DNA of 12,344 nt from UBA1081 sp045658165 (lineage in GTDB: Bacteria > Bacillota > Clostridia > Oscillospirales > Acutalibacteraceae), in assembly GCA_045658165.1 (NCBI GenBank), contig JAZOUN010000037.1:1-12344 (forward strand), read 5' to 3'. Below the pieces are notes generated by a model. It saw only the letters and a list, made by a program, of their open reading frames with translations. It did not search any database and was not told where the DNA came from. Position 1 is the first letter of the stretch; the number at the start of each line of letters is the position of its first letter. Shown here piece after piece: positions 1-6,692 of the stretch. The position numbers and the translations under genes were made by a program.

Positions 1-276
1 ACAGCTGTTGTTAAGGGCGCAGACGTAACAAAGGACGGCATCAACGCTGCTATGAAGGCTGCTGCTTCAGAAAGCTTCGGCTACAACGAAGACGAAATCG
101 TTTCTTCAGACGTTATCGGCATGAAGTACGGCTCACTCTTCGATGCTACACAGACAATGGTTGCTAAGATTGGTGACGATCTTTACCAGGTTCAGGTTGT
201 TTCATGGTATGACAATGAAAACAGCTACACAAGCCAGATGGTTCGTACAATCAAGTACTTTGCTGAACTCGGCTAA
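1..276 (+). CDS. gap: Glyceraldehyde-3-phosphate dehydrogenase, C-terminal part (partial)
   Basis: This is the last 91 residues of a type I GAPDH, open at the left edge of the window (frame 1, TAA at 274-276). The enzyme converts glyceraldehyde-3-phosphate, phosphate and NAD(P)+ to 1,3-bisphosphoglycerate in cytoplasmic glycolysis. The visible part is the end of the catalytic domain: the region around EDEIVSSDVIG, the SLFDATQT segment, and the conserved C-terminal signature WYDNENSY followed by the terminal helix. The nucleotide- and cysteine-bearing parts lie outside the window, so cofactor preference cannot be judged. Codons are enriched in C-ending forms (AAC, TTC, ATC) relative to the neighbouring hydrolase, as expected for a highly expressed gene. 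A hairpin 22 bases after the stop ends transcription. The family assignment is near certain; whether it is the glycolytic or a gluconeogenic paralogue cannot be told from this fragment. Confidence 0.95.
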   Translation, partial: TAVVKGADVTKDGINAAMKAAASESFGYNEDEIVSSDVIGMKYGSLFDATQTMVAKIGDDLYQVQVVSWYDNENSYTSQMVRTIKYFAELG

Positions 277-297
277 TTCTTAAATAAAAATAATTTT

Positions 298-330
298 CTC
301 CCGTATGAATTCTCATACGGGAGTTTTTTT
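298..330 (+). terminator. Intrinsic terminator shared by gap and the convergent hydrolase gene
   Basis: A perfect 11-bp stem (298-308 with 313-323) closes a 4-base loop and is followed by seven Ts (324-330), a textbook rho-independent terminator for gap. The stop codon of the opposite-strand hydrolase lies at 329-331, so the same hairpin follows that gene after five bases. In that direction the tail is A/T-rich but less uniform in T, so termination is probably weaker. Confidence 0.93.
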
Positions 331-2422
331 AGTTTATAATATATTCACATCCGGATTCAGTGTTGAATGATATAAAATTATCTGATACTTTGAATTTTAT
401 TTTCTTTCTGTCATGAACTCGGACAACAGATGTAACATGCTCACATTCAACAGTACATTTTCTGCCTGCAAGACTTTTAATCTTAAGAGATGTAATTGTC
501 CCGTTTTCAAGACAGGAAGACACAAGAAATGCACCGTCTGCACGAAGATTTTCGAAGGCTGCATCTTCTTTTTTGTTCCAACAGGGAAAAACTCTGATTA
601 TACCTTCATGACTTTGCATCAGCATCTCATTGACAGTCGCCGGAATTGTTGTAAGATGCTCTATTCCGCCGCCGTGATGCCTGAAAAGAAGATTCGGCAT
701 ACCGAAAGTATCGATATTACGTCTTACTGCGTCAATGAGCCAATCAGGTGAAACACCGATTCTTGCACCTGCGGGCAGATATGAATTAGAACCGTTATCA
801 TCAAGTGTTCTGTCGTTTATAAAATATGTATTACGGGCAATTCTGAGCATTTTTCTGTCTGACGATAAACCAATATGCGATGCAGGATAAATATGCTGAA
901 GACCTACTGTATTATCGGTTCTCCAACGCATACCTTTTTTGGTATATCGGAAACAACGTTTGCCACGCTTGATAAATGTGGGAAAATCACTGAGATTCTC
1001 ATTGATCTCTTCCCATAATTCATACTTTTCGTGATGCACACCAAGCTCACGGGACATATCATATACAGTTCTGAAAAGAAGTTTTACCAGACCTAAAGAA
1101 TTAATTGCATTTACAGCTTCGATCTGACTCTTGTGAGTAAAATAATTAAACTTATCACCACGATAATAAGGAATTTCATGTGCAGCATCGTTTTTTATCA
1201 CGTATCTGCCCTTTTCCTTAACAAGATAATCCTCCCAGAACCGGGCTGTTTCATAGACAAACTCATAATAATTCTCAAGAGCATATTCTTTATCATAAGT
1301 TGAATACCAATGCATTGCAGGAATAACACATGTATACGCTGCATGACTCTTCTGACCGAGAAAAAGAATACCGTGTTCTTTACAATCCTTCTGTGAATAA
1401 AGGTCAAGTGCTTTAGGTCCGAAGCTTACAGGAAAAGCTACACCTTTGCAGCCGAACAATCCTGCCATTTTACGTCCTTCATTAAGCATCTGATTAACGG
1501 GCGTCATATAACCGTCAAACAATTCGGGATGATTTGAAGAAAAAATGCAGTAATACGGAGCTTCATAGTTATAATTAAGATGATAATCACCGGCCCAGGG
1601 AAAGAAATCATCAGTAATAAAGTTACCGAAAAGTCCTGGTGGGAACTCTTTATTCCCCATACAACAAGCAAGGTGATAAAGACTCGCGTTATAGAATTTT
1701 TCAATTCTCTTATCGGGAATTGATATTTTTGATGCACCGAAGAATTTTTTCCACTTTTGTTCGGTGCTGTGTTTATCCTTATCGTAATCAGAATGCACAA
1801 CCATATCAATACCGCGGCTGACATACTGCTCATCATCAAAATTTGTGACAACGGAAACACAATAACGAACAGTCTTTATACCATCATTACGTTCAGTACC
1901 AAGCCTTCCGCAACACACAGTAACTGCAGTTTCGCAAGTAACTTCCCTGCCGTCGAACTTTCTGAGATGCCACTTGAGTCCCATATCATTGAATTCAAAA
2001 TTTCTTGAATTGCATGTATCAGGCATTTCAACGGACACAGACGGAAACTCTCCGTTATCAGCAGACTTTATCTGAATATAAATAAGATTTTCGGGTGCAA
2101 CAAAAAACTCTATTGTTGTTTCACCTAATTTACACTCAAGCAGCCCTTTATTAAAATATTGTTTTATGTTATATGAAGACAAATCAACATTTGTAATACG
2201 CAGACTGCCCACCGTTTTTATTCCGCCTTCACCATGAGCTCCGGGAGTAAACTTCCAGAAATCACATTTTGATATATGAATCAGCAGATCTTTTTCGTCA
2301 TTATCAAAAACGACACCGAGGTCACCGTTACCGCACAACGCTCCTGCAGGAATCTTATAAACAGTACCGTCACTCTGCTTATTTACAGTTTTGGATGTTA
2401 TTTCATTAAAATACGTATTCAC
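329..2422 (-). CDS. GH95-like (alpha/alpha)6-barrel glycoside hydrolase, cytoplasmic
   Basis: A 697-residue protein without signal peptide or membrane segment. The N-terminal part (about 1-210) looks like the beta-sandwich domain of GH95/GH65-type enzymes, with a GNGDLG motif at 31-36 and an HISKCDFW segment at 49-56. The rest resembles the helical barrel of GH95, a family of alpha-1,2-L-fucosidases and alpha-L-galactosidases. DYHLNYNY (279-286) matches the region carrying the two catalytic asparagines (here N283 and N285), HEIPYY (415-420) could hold the acid residue (E416), and NEMLMQSHEGIIRVFP (598-613) matches the C-terminal GH95 signature. The usual DGNFGG stretch before it is not conserved. 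The start is GTG at 2420-2422, preceded by GGTGAT (2429-2434), which is complementary to the 16S rRNA tail. No sugar transporter or other glycosidase lies next to it, so the substrate is unknown. The fold-level call is fairly firm; fucosidase activity is only a possibility. Confidence 0.68.
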   Translation of the reverse strand: MNTYFNEITSKTVNKQSDGTVYKIPAGALCGNGDLGVVFDNDEKDLLIHISKCDFWKFTPGAHGEGGIKTVGSLRITNVDLSSYNIKQYFNKGLLECKLGETTIEFFVAPENLIYIQIKSADNGEFPSVSVEMPDTCNSRNFEFNDMGLKWHLRKFDGREVTCETAVTVCCGRLGTERNDGIKTVRYCVSVVTNFDDEQYVSRGIDMVVHSDYDKDKHSTEQKWKKFFGASKISIPDKRIEKFYNASLYHLACCMGNKEFPPGLFGNFITDDFFPWAGDYHLNYNYEAPYYCIFSSNHPELFDGYMTPVNQMLNEGRKMAGLFGCKGVAFPVSFGPKALDLYSQKDCKEHGILFLGQKSHAAYTCVIPAMHWYSTYDKEYALENYYEFVYETARFWEDYLVKEKGRYVIKNDAAHEIPYYRGDKFNYFTHKSQIEAVNAINSLGLVKLLFRTVYDMSRELGVHHEKYELWEEINENLSDFPTFIKRGKRCFRYTKKGMRWRTDNTVGLQHIYPASHIGLSSDRKMLRIARNTYFINDRTLDDNGSNSYLPAGARIGVSPDWLIDAVRRNIDTFGMPNLLFRHHGGGIEHLTTIPATVNEMLMQSHEGIIRVFPCWNKKEDAAFENLRADGAFLVSSCLENGTITSLKIKSLAGRKCTVECEHVTSVVRVHDRKKIKFKVSDNFISFNTESGCEYIIN

Positions 2423-2442
2423 TGATTAATCACCACAGAGTA

Positions 2443-2471
2443 ATTATACAATTTTTACAACTGAATATCAA
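2443..2471 (-). promoter_or_regulatory. Sigma-A promoter of the GH95-like hydrolase gene
   Basis: On the minus strand TTGATA (2466-2471) and a perfect TATAAT (2443-2448) are separated by exactly 17 bases. The predicted start near 2436 leaves a leader of only about 14 bases before the GTG, just enough for the ribosome site at 2429-2434. No operator dyad is apparent next to it. Prediction from consensus only. Confidence 0.8.
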
Positions 2472-2492
2472 GCTAAATTTATCATCAAATAT

Positions 2493-2532
2493 AAAAAAAC
2501 GCATAATCATAATCGCTTATGGTTATGCGTTT
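2493..2532 (-). terminator. Terminator of the recA-recX-rimO-pgsA operon
   Basis: A 16-bp stem with a single G.T wobble (2497-2512 with 2517-2532) closes a TCGC loop. On the minus strand it is followed by seven Ts (complement of 2493-2499). It begins six bases after the pgsA stop codon and sits between that stop and the next promoter (2443-2471), so it separates the operon from the hydrolase gene. Confidence 0.93.
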
Positions 2533-2537
2533 ATGTG

Positions 2538-3113
2538 TTAGATTTTAAAATCAATTACTTTCAGGCTGTCTTTTATGTAAACATAACCTGAAAACAACGT
2601 TACAAGCGCAAGCATCCACATCATTACGGGAACAAAGATTTCCATATAAGGAATTCCTGACGGAATAAAATCCTGTACTGAAAGCAACAAGAGAACAAAA
2701 ATTGAAAATACCATCTGAAAAACAGTTTTTACTTTTCCGTAAATATTTGCAGGAATCACTGATCCCTGAGAAGCGGCTGCAATTCTTATTGCAGAAACAG
2801 TAAATTCTCTGAGAAGAATTATCAGAAGAACCCAAATACTGCACAATTTAAGCTGCATAAAACAAAGCAACACAACAGTTGTGAGTATTTTATCTGCAAT
2901 AGGATCGGCAATTTTACCGAAATTTGTAACGATATTAAATTTTCTTGCAATTTTTCCGTCTGCCAGATCAGTTATTGCTGCAATACAGAATACGATTAAC
3001 GCAAACAGATGATTATAAGGTATAAAATCTGCAATAAAAAGAAATAAAAAGATAGGAGTTAAGATAATTCTTAAAATTGTCAGTTTGTTTGGCAAATTAA
3101 GATCAACACTCAT
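2538..3113 (-). CDS. pgsA: CDP-diacylglycerol--glycerol-3-phosphate 3-phosphatidyltransferase
   Basis: An integral membrane enzyme that transfers phosphatidyl from CDP-diacylglycerol to glycerol-3-phosphate, giving phosphatidylglycerol-phosphate, the committed step to phosphatidylglycerol and cardiolipin. The 191 residues match the usual family length. The full CDP-alcohol phosphatidyltransferase signature is present: D49, D52-G53, A56-R57, G66, D70 and D74 with correct spacing; the aspartates bind the metal and D74 is the expected catalytic base. Hydrophobic segments lie near 12-30, 34-50, 75-102, 130-147 and 157-180. The ATG overlaps the rimO stop in an ATGA (3110-3113), implying translational coupling, with a GGGAG-type ribosome site inside the end of rimO. 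Last gene of the recA operon, followed by a strong terminator. Phosphatidylglycerol synthase is the best call because pgsA usually neighbours rimO and recA in Firmicutes; a related CDP-alcohol transferase cannot be fully excluded. Confidence 0.9.
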   Translation of the reverse strand: MSVDLNLPNKLTILRIILTPIFLFLFIADFIPYNHLFALIVFCIAAITDLADGKIARKFNIVTNFGKIADPIADKILTTVVLLCFMQLKLCSIWVLLIILLREFTVSAIRIAAASQGSVIPANIYGKVKTVFQMVFSIFVLLLLSVQDFIPSGIPYMEIFVPVMMWMLALVTLFSGYVYIKDSLKVIDFKI

Positions 3114-4438
3114 TTTACTATCTCTCCCATAAGATCATACTCATTGATGTCAAAAATTTCAACATCAACTATATCACCCTCATTGTAATCTCCGATACCT
3201 GTGAAATATACAACGGAATCAATTTCGGGTGCATCCATCCATGTTCTGCCGAAATAGCTGTCGGTGTACGCATCATAACCTTCAACTATACACTTGACAG
3301 TTGTGCCGATGAGTTTTCTCTGTTTGTACTCAAAAATATCATACTGCTGTTCCATAATAACATCGGCTCTGTGTTTTCTGACTTCTTCATCAACCTGATT
3401 TTCCATTTCTGCAGCAGGAGTACCGTCTTCTGCTGAATAAGCAAAACAACCGAGTTTGTCAAACATTATATCATCAACAAATTCAGCAAGATTATTGAAT
3501 GCGTCTTCATCTTCACCCGGGAAGCCTGTTATAAATGTTGTACGAAGAACAACATCGAGCATTTTTTCTCTGATTTTATCGATAAGAGCTTCAAGCGATT
3601 CTCTGTCTCCGCTTCTGTTCATAGCTTTGAGAATTCTTCCGTCCGCATGCTGAAGAGGAATATCAATATAATGAAGTACTTTATCACACTCAGCCATTGT
3701 ATCAATAAGTTCATCAGTTATTCTGTCAGGATAGCAATAAAGCATTCTGATCCATACAAGACCGTCAATTTTATTAAGCTGTCTGAGAAGTTCGGGAAGT
3801 TTAAGCTCACCATAGAGATCAAGACCGTATCTTGTAGTGTCCTGAGCAATTATTATGATTTCCTTTGTGCCGTCTGCAGCGAGTTTCTGAGCTTCTTCAA
3901 CAACTTCCTCCATAGGTCTTGAACGGAAACCTCCGCGGATGGCAGGAATCGCACAATAGGTACAACAGTTTGAACAACCGTCTGCAATCTTAAGATATGC
4001 CCAGTGCTGAGGTGTAGTAAGAAGACGCTCACCCCCCAGAGGCATTTTCTCTTTTTCGGGGAATGAACTGATTTTTTCATTATTCATAACTGCATTTACA
4101 GCTTCTACAATATCACCGTTTGCACCGAGACCGATTACTCCGTCCACTTCAGGGAACTCTGCCATCATTTCTGACTGATAACGCTCTGCAAGACAGCCTG
4201 TTACGATAATTTTCTGAATACAATTATCCTTTTTAAGTTCTGCCATTTCAAGAATATTATCAATAGCCTCTTTTTTTGCATCTTCAATAAAGCCGCATGT
4301 ATTGATAATAACTACATCTGCTTCATATGCAACATCAACAATATTGAATCCTGCTTTCTGAAGTTTTGAAAGCATAAGTTCGGCGTCCACCTGATTTTTA
4401 GGACAACCAAGTGAAATAAAACCTACGTTACAGCTCAT
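3110..4438 (-). CDS. rimO: Ribosomal protein S12 methylthiotransferase (radical SAM)
   Basis: RimO adds a methylthio group to the conserved aspartate of ribosomal protein S12, using S-adenosylmethionine and two iron-sulfur clusters. The N-terminal methylthiotransferase domain carries its three cluster cysteines C11 (SLGCPKN), C48 (NTCGF) and C82 (TGCLAERY). The radical SAM domain has the CxxxCxxC motif C155/C159/C162, followed by PLQHADGRILKAMNR (261-275), typical of RimO. A TRAM domain fills about 373-442. The reading frame stays open upstream into recX (to 4507). I place the start at ATG 4436-4438 because it has GGAGG nine bases upstream, gives MSCNVGFISLGCPKN at the expected family N-terminus, and yields 442 residues, the normal length. 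The in-frame ATG at 4445-4447 directly abuts the GGAGG and is too close. One base separates it from the recX stop; it overlaps pgsA by four bases. MiaB and MtaB are close relatives, but the motif set and pgsA linkage favour RimO. Confidence 0.94.
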   Translation of the reverse strand: MSCNVGFISLGCPKNQVDAELMLSKLQKAGFNIVDVAYEADVVIINTCGFIEDAKKEAIDNILEMAELKKDNCIQKIIVTGCLAERYQSEMMAEFPEVDGVIGLGANGDIVEAVNAVMNNEKISSFPEKEKMPLGGERLLTTPQHWAYLKIADGCSNCCTYCAIPAIRGGFRSRPMEEVVEEAQKLAADGTKEIIIIAQDTTRYGLDLYGELKLPELLRQLNKIDGLVWIRMLYCYPDRITDELIDTMAECDKVLHYIDIPLQHADGRILKAMNRSGDRESLEALIDKIREKMLDVVLRTTFITGFPGEDEDAFNNLAEFVDDIMFDKLGCFAYSAEDGTPAAEMENQVDEEVRKHRADVIMEQQYDIFEYKQRKLIGTTVKCIVEGYDAYTDSYFGRTWMDAPEIDSVVYFTGIGDYNEGDIVDVEIFDINEYDLMGEIVK

Positions 4439-4439
4439 T

Positions 4440-5051
4440 TCATTCATCCTCCGGTATATCATAATCTGCAAGAGCTGAGCGTATATCACTATAAGTAAAA
4501 CCTGCACGCATCAGTCCGGCTATCATGCGTCGTCTTCCCTTTTCATCATTGAGGCAGGAAGAGTACTTTTTCTCTACTGTTTCAATAATACTTGCCGAAA
4601 AATCAATTTCAAGATTATTCAGCACTGATTCTGCCAGATCTCTGTCAATCCCTTTAAGATATAGTTCATTTCTTATGCGGGAGAGTCCGTATTTCTTTTT
4701 TGATGCAAGTTCTGATGCATATCTGACAGCAAAATCCTCATCGTCTATAAATCCCAGTTCTCTGCACTTTTCCACTGCATACCTTGCACATTCGGGCATA
4801 TGCTTTTTTATAAGCTTTTTATACAGTTCATCAGCAGAATGAGCCCTCAGAGTCAAAACCCTGAGAGCCTGAGCATAAGCTTTTCTTGAATCTATAAGAA
4901 ATTTCAGATTTTCAAATTCTTCGTTATCAATTTCGCAGCCGTTGGAATAATCAAGAGAATACCATGTATCGGGATCAACGGTCATAATGTATTCATCATC
5001 TGCAAATAAAGATAACTTGCCGCCTTTTGAAGGCTCTGTTTTAATTATCAT
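4440..5051 (-). CDS. recX: Regulatory protein RecX
   Basis: RecX binds RecA filaments and modulates, usually inhibits, RecA's recombinase and coprotease activities. The 203-residue protein has an N-terminal extension of about 55 residues rich in beta-type sequence, common in Firmicute RecX, then the helical RecX repeats. Recognisable segments are the first repeat around 60-100 (ALRVLTLRAHSADELYKKL), the hallmark GFIDDEDFAVRY at 100-111, and later helices with YGLSRIRNELYLKG (121-134). The ATG at 5049-5051 overlaps the recA TAA by one base (TAATG), the classic recA-recX coupling that keeps the inhibitor low relative to RecA. The stop at 4440-4442 is one base from the rimO start. It is expected to be induced with recA from the shared promoter. 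Position and motifs agree, so the call is firm. Confidence 0.92.
   Translation of the reverse strand: MIIKTEPSKGGKLSLFADDEYIMTVDPDTWYSLDYSNGCEIDNEEFENLKFLIDSRKAYAQALRVLTLRAHSADELYKKLIKKHMPECARYAVEKCRELGFIDDEDFAVRYASELASKKKYGLSRIRNELYLKGIDRDLAESVLNNLEIDFSASIIETVEKKYSSCLNDEKGRRRMIAGLMRAGFTYSDIRSALADYDIPEDE
4448..4452 (-). promoter_or_regulatory. Ribosome binding site of rimO inside the end of recX
   Basis: GGAGG on the minus strand lies within the last codons of recX. It is nine bases from the ATG at 4436-4438 and zero bases from the in-frame ATG at 4445-4447, so it decides the rimO start in favour of the former. Confidence 0.8.
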
Positions 5052-6151
5052 TAATCGTCATCATCTACCGTAACATCAAGTCTTGTTTTTGCTGCGGCTA
5101 CTGATTTGGGACCTGCAACAGCAGCCTTGGAAGCAGAACTGCCTGAAGTTGCTTTTTCATCTGCAGTTTTCTGCATTGCCTGACGGATTTTTTCTTCAAC
5201 TTCTGCGGCAAATTCAGGGTTCTGTTCAAAATATGCTTTAACATTCTCTCTGCCCTGACCGAGACGGATATCACCGTATGAGAACCATGCACCGCTTTTC
5301 TGAATAACGTTATACATTACACCGATATCAACCATTTCACCTGTTTTTGAAATACCTGTACCGTACATAATATCAAATTCTGCAGTTTTGAAAGGAGGTG
5401 CAACCTTATTCTTTACAACCTTACATTTTGTTCTTGAACCTACGATTTCACTGCCTGTACCCTTGAGCTGTTCTGACTTTCTTACATCAATTCTGTTTGT
5501 TGAATAGAACTTGAGTGCACGTCCGCCTGTTGTAACTTCGGGGTTACCGTAGATAACACCAACTTTTTCACGAAGCTGATTTATAAAAACAACAAGTGTA
5601 TTTGACTTTGCAATTGCACCTGTGAGCTTACGGAGAGCCTGAGACATAAGTCTTGCATGAAGACCGACATGAGAATCTCCCATATCACCTTCAATTTCTG
5701 CCTTAGGAACAAGAGCAGCAACAGAGTCAACAATAATAATATCAATAGCACCTGATCTTGCAAGAGCTTCTGTAATTTCAAGAGCCTGTTCACCGTTGTC
5801 AGGCTGAGCAACAAGAAGTGAATCCACATCTACACCGAGATTTGCAGCATAAACAGGATCAAGAGCATGTTCGGCATCAACAAACGCTGCCTCACCACCC
5901 ATTTTCTGAGCTTCAGCAACAACATGAAGTGCAAGAGTTGTTTTTCCTGATGATTCGGGACCGTATATTTCAACAATTCTGCCCTTGGGAAGTCCGCCGA
6001 TACCTGTAGCATCGTCAAGTGTAAGAGAACCTGTGGGGATAGCCTCAACGTTCATTGCGCTGCTTTCACCAAGACGCATAACTGCACCTTTACCGTATTT
6101 CTTTTCGATCTGAGAAAGAGCAGTTTCAAGAGCTTTCTGTTTGTCTGCCAT
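5051..6151 (-). CDS. recA: Recombinase RecA
   Basis: RecA forms ATP-dependent filaments on single-stranded DNA, catalyses strand exchange in homologous recombination, and triggers LexA self-cleavage in the SOS response. The 366 residues contain the Walker A motif GPESSGKTT (64-72), the VDAEHALD segment with the ATPase glutamate E94, Walker B IIIVDS (138-143), the FINQLREK segment before DNA-binding loop L2 (189-196), and the conserved GGRALKFYSTNRIDVRK region (209-225). The C-terminal domain ends in an Ala/Ser-rich linker (about 335-357) and a DDDD tail, the acidic tail typical of RecA; the linker makes the protein slightly longer than most. ATG at 6149-6151 is preceded by AAAGGA (6162-6167). 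First gene of the recA-recX-rimO-pgsA operon, with its own sigma-A promoter and an SOS-box-like site at the predicted start point. Confidence 0.98.
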   Translation of the reverse strand: MADKQKALETALSQIEKKYGKGAVMRLGESSAMNVEAIPTGSLTLDDATGIGGLPKGRIVEIYGPESSGKTTLALHVVAEAQKMGGEAAFVDAEHALDPVYAANLGVDVDSLLVAQPDNGEQALEITEALARSGAIDIIIVDSVAALVPKAEIEGDMGDSHVGLHARLMSQALRKLTGAIAKSNTLVVFINQLREKVGVIYGNPEVTTGGRALKFYSTNRIDVRKSEQLKGTGSEIVGSRTKCKVVKNKVAPPFKTAEFDIMYGTGISKTGEMVDIGVMYNVIQKSGAWFSYGDIRLGQGRENVKAYFEQNPEFAAEVEEKIRQAMQKTADEKATSGSSASKAAVAGPKSVAAAKTRLDVTVDDDD

Positions 6152-6180
6152 AATATTTTCTTCCTTTCAAGGATGTTAAT

Positions 6181-6194
6181 TGTACAAATGTTCG
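6181..6194 (-). promoter_or_regulatory. Probable SOS box (LexA operator) of recA
   Basis: On the minus strand the 14-mer CGAACATTTGTACA matches the Firmicute LexA operator (CGAAC, four bases, GTTCG-like): the left half-site is perfect and the core GAAC-N4-GTAC differs from a perfect dyad at one base. It begins six bases downstream of the -10 box, on the predicted transcription start, where LexA binding would block RNA polymerase. Position and sequence together make this convincing. The lexA gene is not in the window. Confidence 0.72.
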
Positions 6195-6200
6195 ATAATC

Positions 6201-6229
6201 ATTATATATCATAATTTTAAATTTTGCAA
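6201..6229 (-). promoter_or_regulatory. Sigma-A promoter of the recA operon
   Basis: On the minus strand TTGCAA (6224-6229) and a perfect TATAAT (6201-6206) are separated by 17 bases. The predicted start is near 6194, giving a leader of about 43 bases before the recA ATG. No other good promoter lies inside the operon, where genes abut or overlap, so this promoter probably drives all four genes. Confidence 0.82.
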
Positions 6230-6330
6230 TAGATTTTTTCAATAATTGCAATTTTTTTTAATATTCACGCAAAAACAGCAATTATAATGAAAAAAAAGCA
6301 AATATTTTTCAATTATTTTAGAAAAAACTA

Positions 6331-6359
6331 TTGCAATTAACATCTAAATCTGTTACTAT
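6331..6359 (+). promoter_or_regulatory. Sigma-A promoter of rpmB
   Basis: TTGCAA (6331-6336), a 17-base spacer and TACTAT (6354-6359) form a good sigma-A promoter directed at rpmB. The start would be near 6366, leaving a leader of about 80 bases. The 295-base gap between recA and rpmB holds this promoter, the divergent recA promoter and operator, and otherwise very AT-rich DNA with no coding signal. Confidence 0.72.
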
Positions 6360-6389
6360 ATAGTGCGTAAAATATAGTTTTAGTTACAA

Positions 6390-6422
6390 GATGAGGTATT
6401 TTGCATTTATGCAATCCCCATC
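6390..6422 (+). promoter_or_regulatory. Leader hairpin upstream of rpmB, possible autoregulatory element
   Basis: Within the predicted rpmB leader GATG (6390-6393) pairs with CATC (6419-6422), GG (6395-6396) with CC (6416-6417), and TTGCA with TGCAA around a TTTA loop at the tip (6401-6414). An A/C mismatch and a small internal loop (TAT against T) interrupt the stem. The hairpin ends nine bases before the ribosome site (6431-6438) and has no T-run, so it is not a terminator. Structured leaders with internal loops often bind the encoded ribosomal protein; that role here is inference. Confidence 0.35.
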
Positions 6423-6446
6423 AACGTAAAAGGAGGTGCATTCCGC

Positions 6447-6635
6447 ATGGCTAAATGTGATATCTGCGGAAAAGATGTAGCTTTCGGTATCAAGGTTTCT
6501 CACTCACACAGAAGAACCAACAGAACCTGGAAGCCCAATGTTATGAAAGTTAAAGCTGTTGTAAACGGCACACCCAAGAGAATTCATGTATGCAGCCGTT
6601 GCCTTCGTTCAGGTAAGGTTACAAGAGCAGTTTAA
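6447..6635 (+). CDS. rpmB: 50S ribosomal protein L28 (zinc-binding type)
   Basis: L28 is a small protein of the large ribosomal subunit. The 62-residue product starts MAKCDICGKDVAFGIKVSHS, the canonical L28 N-terminus, continues with the conserved SHRRTNRTWKPN stretch (20-31), and ends with a VCSRCLRSGKV segment. C4/C7 and the CSRC pair near the C-terminus form the two CxxC knuckles of the zinc-binding (C+) form. A strong ribosome site, AGGAGGTG at 6431-6438, lies eight bases before the ATG. The gene is monocistronic, divergent from recA and closed by its own hairpin. Its usual location varies among Firmicutes, so the neighbourhood adds little. Call is certain. Confidence 0.98.
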   Translation: MAKCDICGKDVAFGIKVSHSHRRTNRTWKPNVMKVKAVVNGTPKRIHVCSRCLRSGKVTRAV

Positions 6636-6662
6636 TTCATTAATTTTTATAATGAACAAATC

Positions 6663-6689
6663 AAGCCATGTCGTAAGACATGGCTTTTT
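6663..6689 (+). terminator. Terminator of rpmB, shared gap with rpiB
   Basis: A 10-bp stem (6663-6672 with 6677-6686) closes a GTAA tetraloop and runs into Ts (6685-6689, then TTTT at 6691-6694 after one G). The rpiB stop codon on the opposite strand lies at 6693-6695, so the same hairpin follows rpiB, but the downstream tail in that direction is poor in Ts and termination there is less certain. Confidence 0.88.
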
Positions 6690-6692
6690 GTT

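Noticed and set aside
413..751. Open frame of 112 codons on the plus strand
   Set aside because: It lies wholly inside the hydrolase gene on the other strand, has no ribosome site, and its composition is that of a complementary frame.
4439..4507. Longer rimO with 23 extra N-terminal residues
   Set aside because: The extension overlaps recX, lacks a ribosome site and does not match the RimO N-terminus; the ATG at 4436-4438 has a well-placed GGAGG.
6278..6290. TATAAT at 6284-6289 as an extra promoter for rpmB
   Set aside because: No acceptable -35 box at 16-18 bases; the TTGCAA/TACTAT pair closer to the gene is much better.
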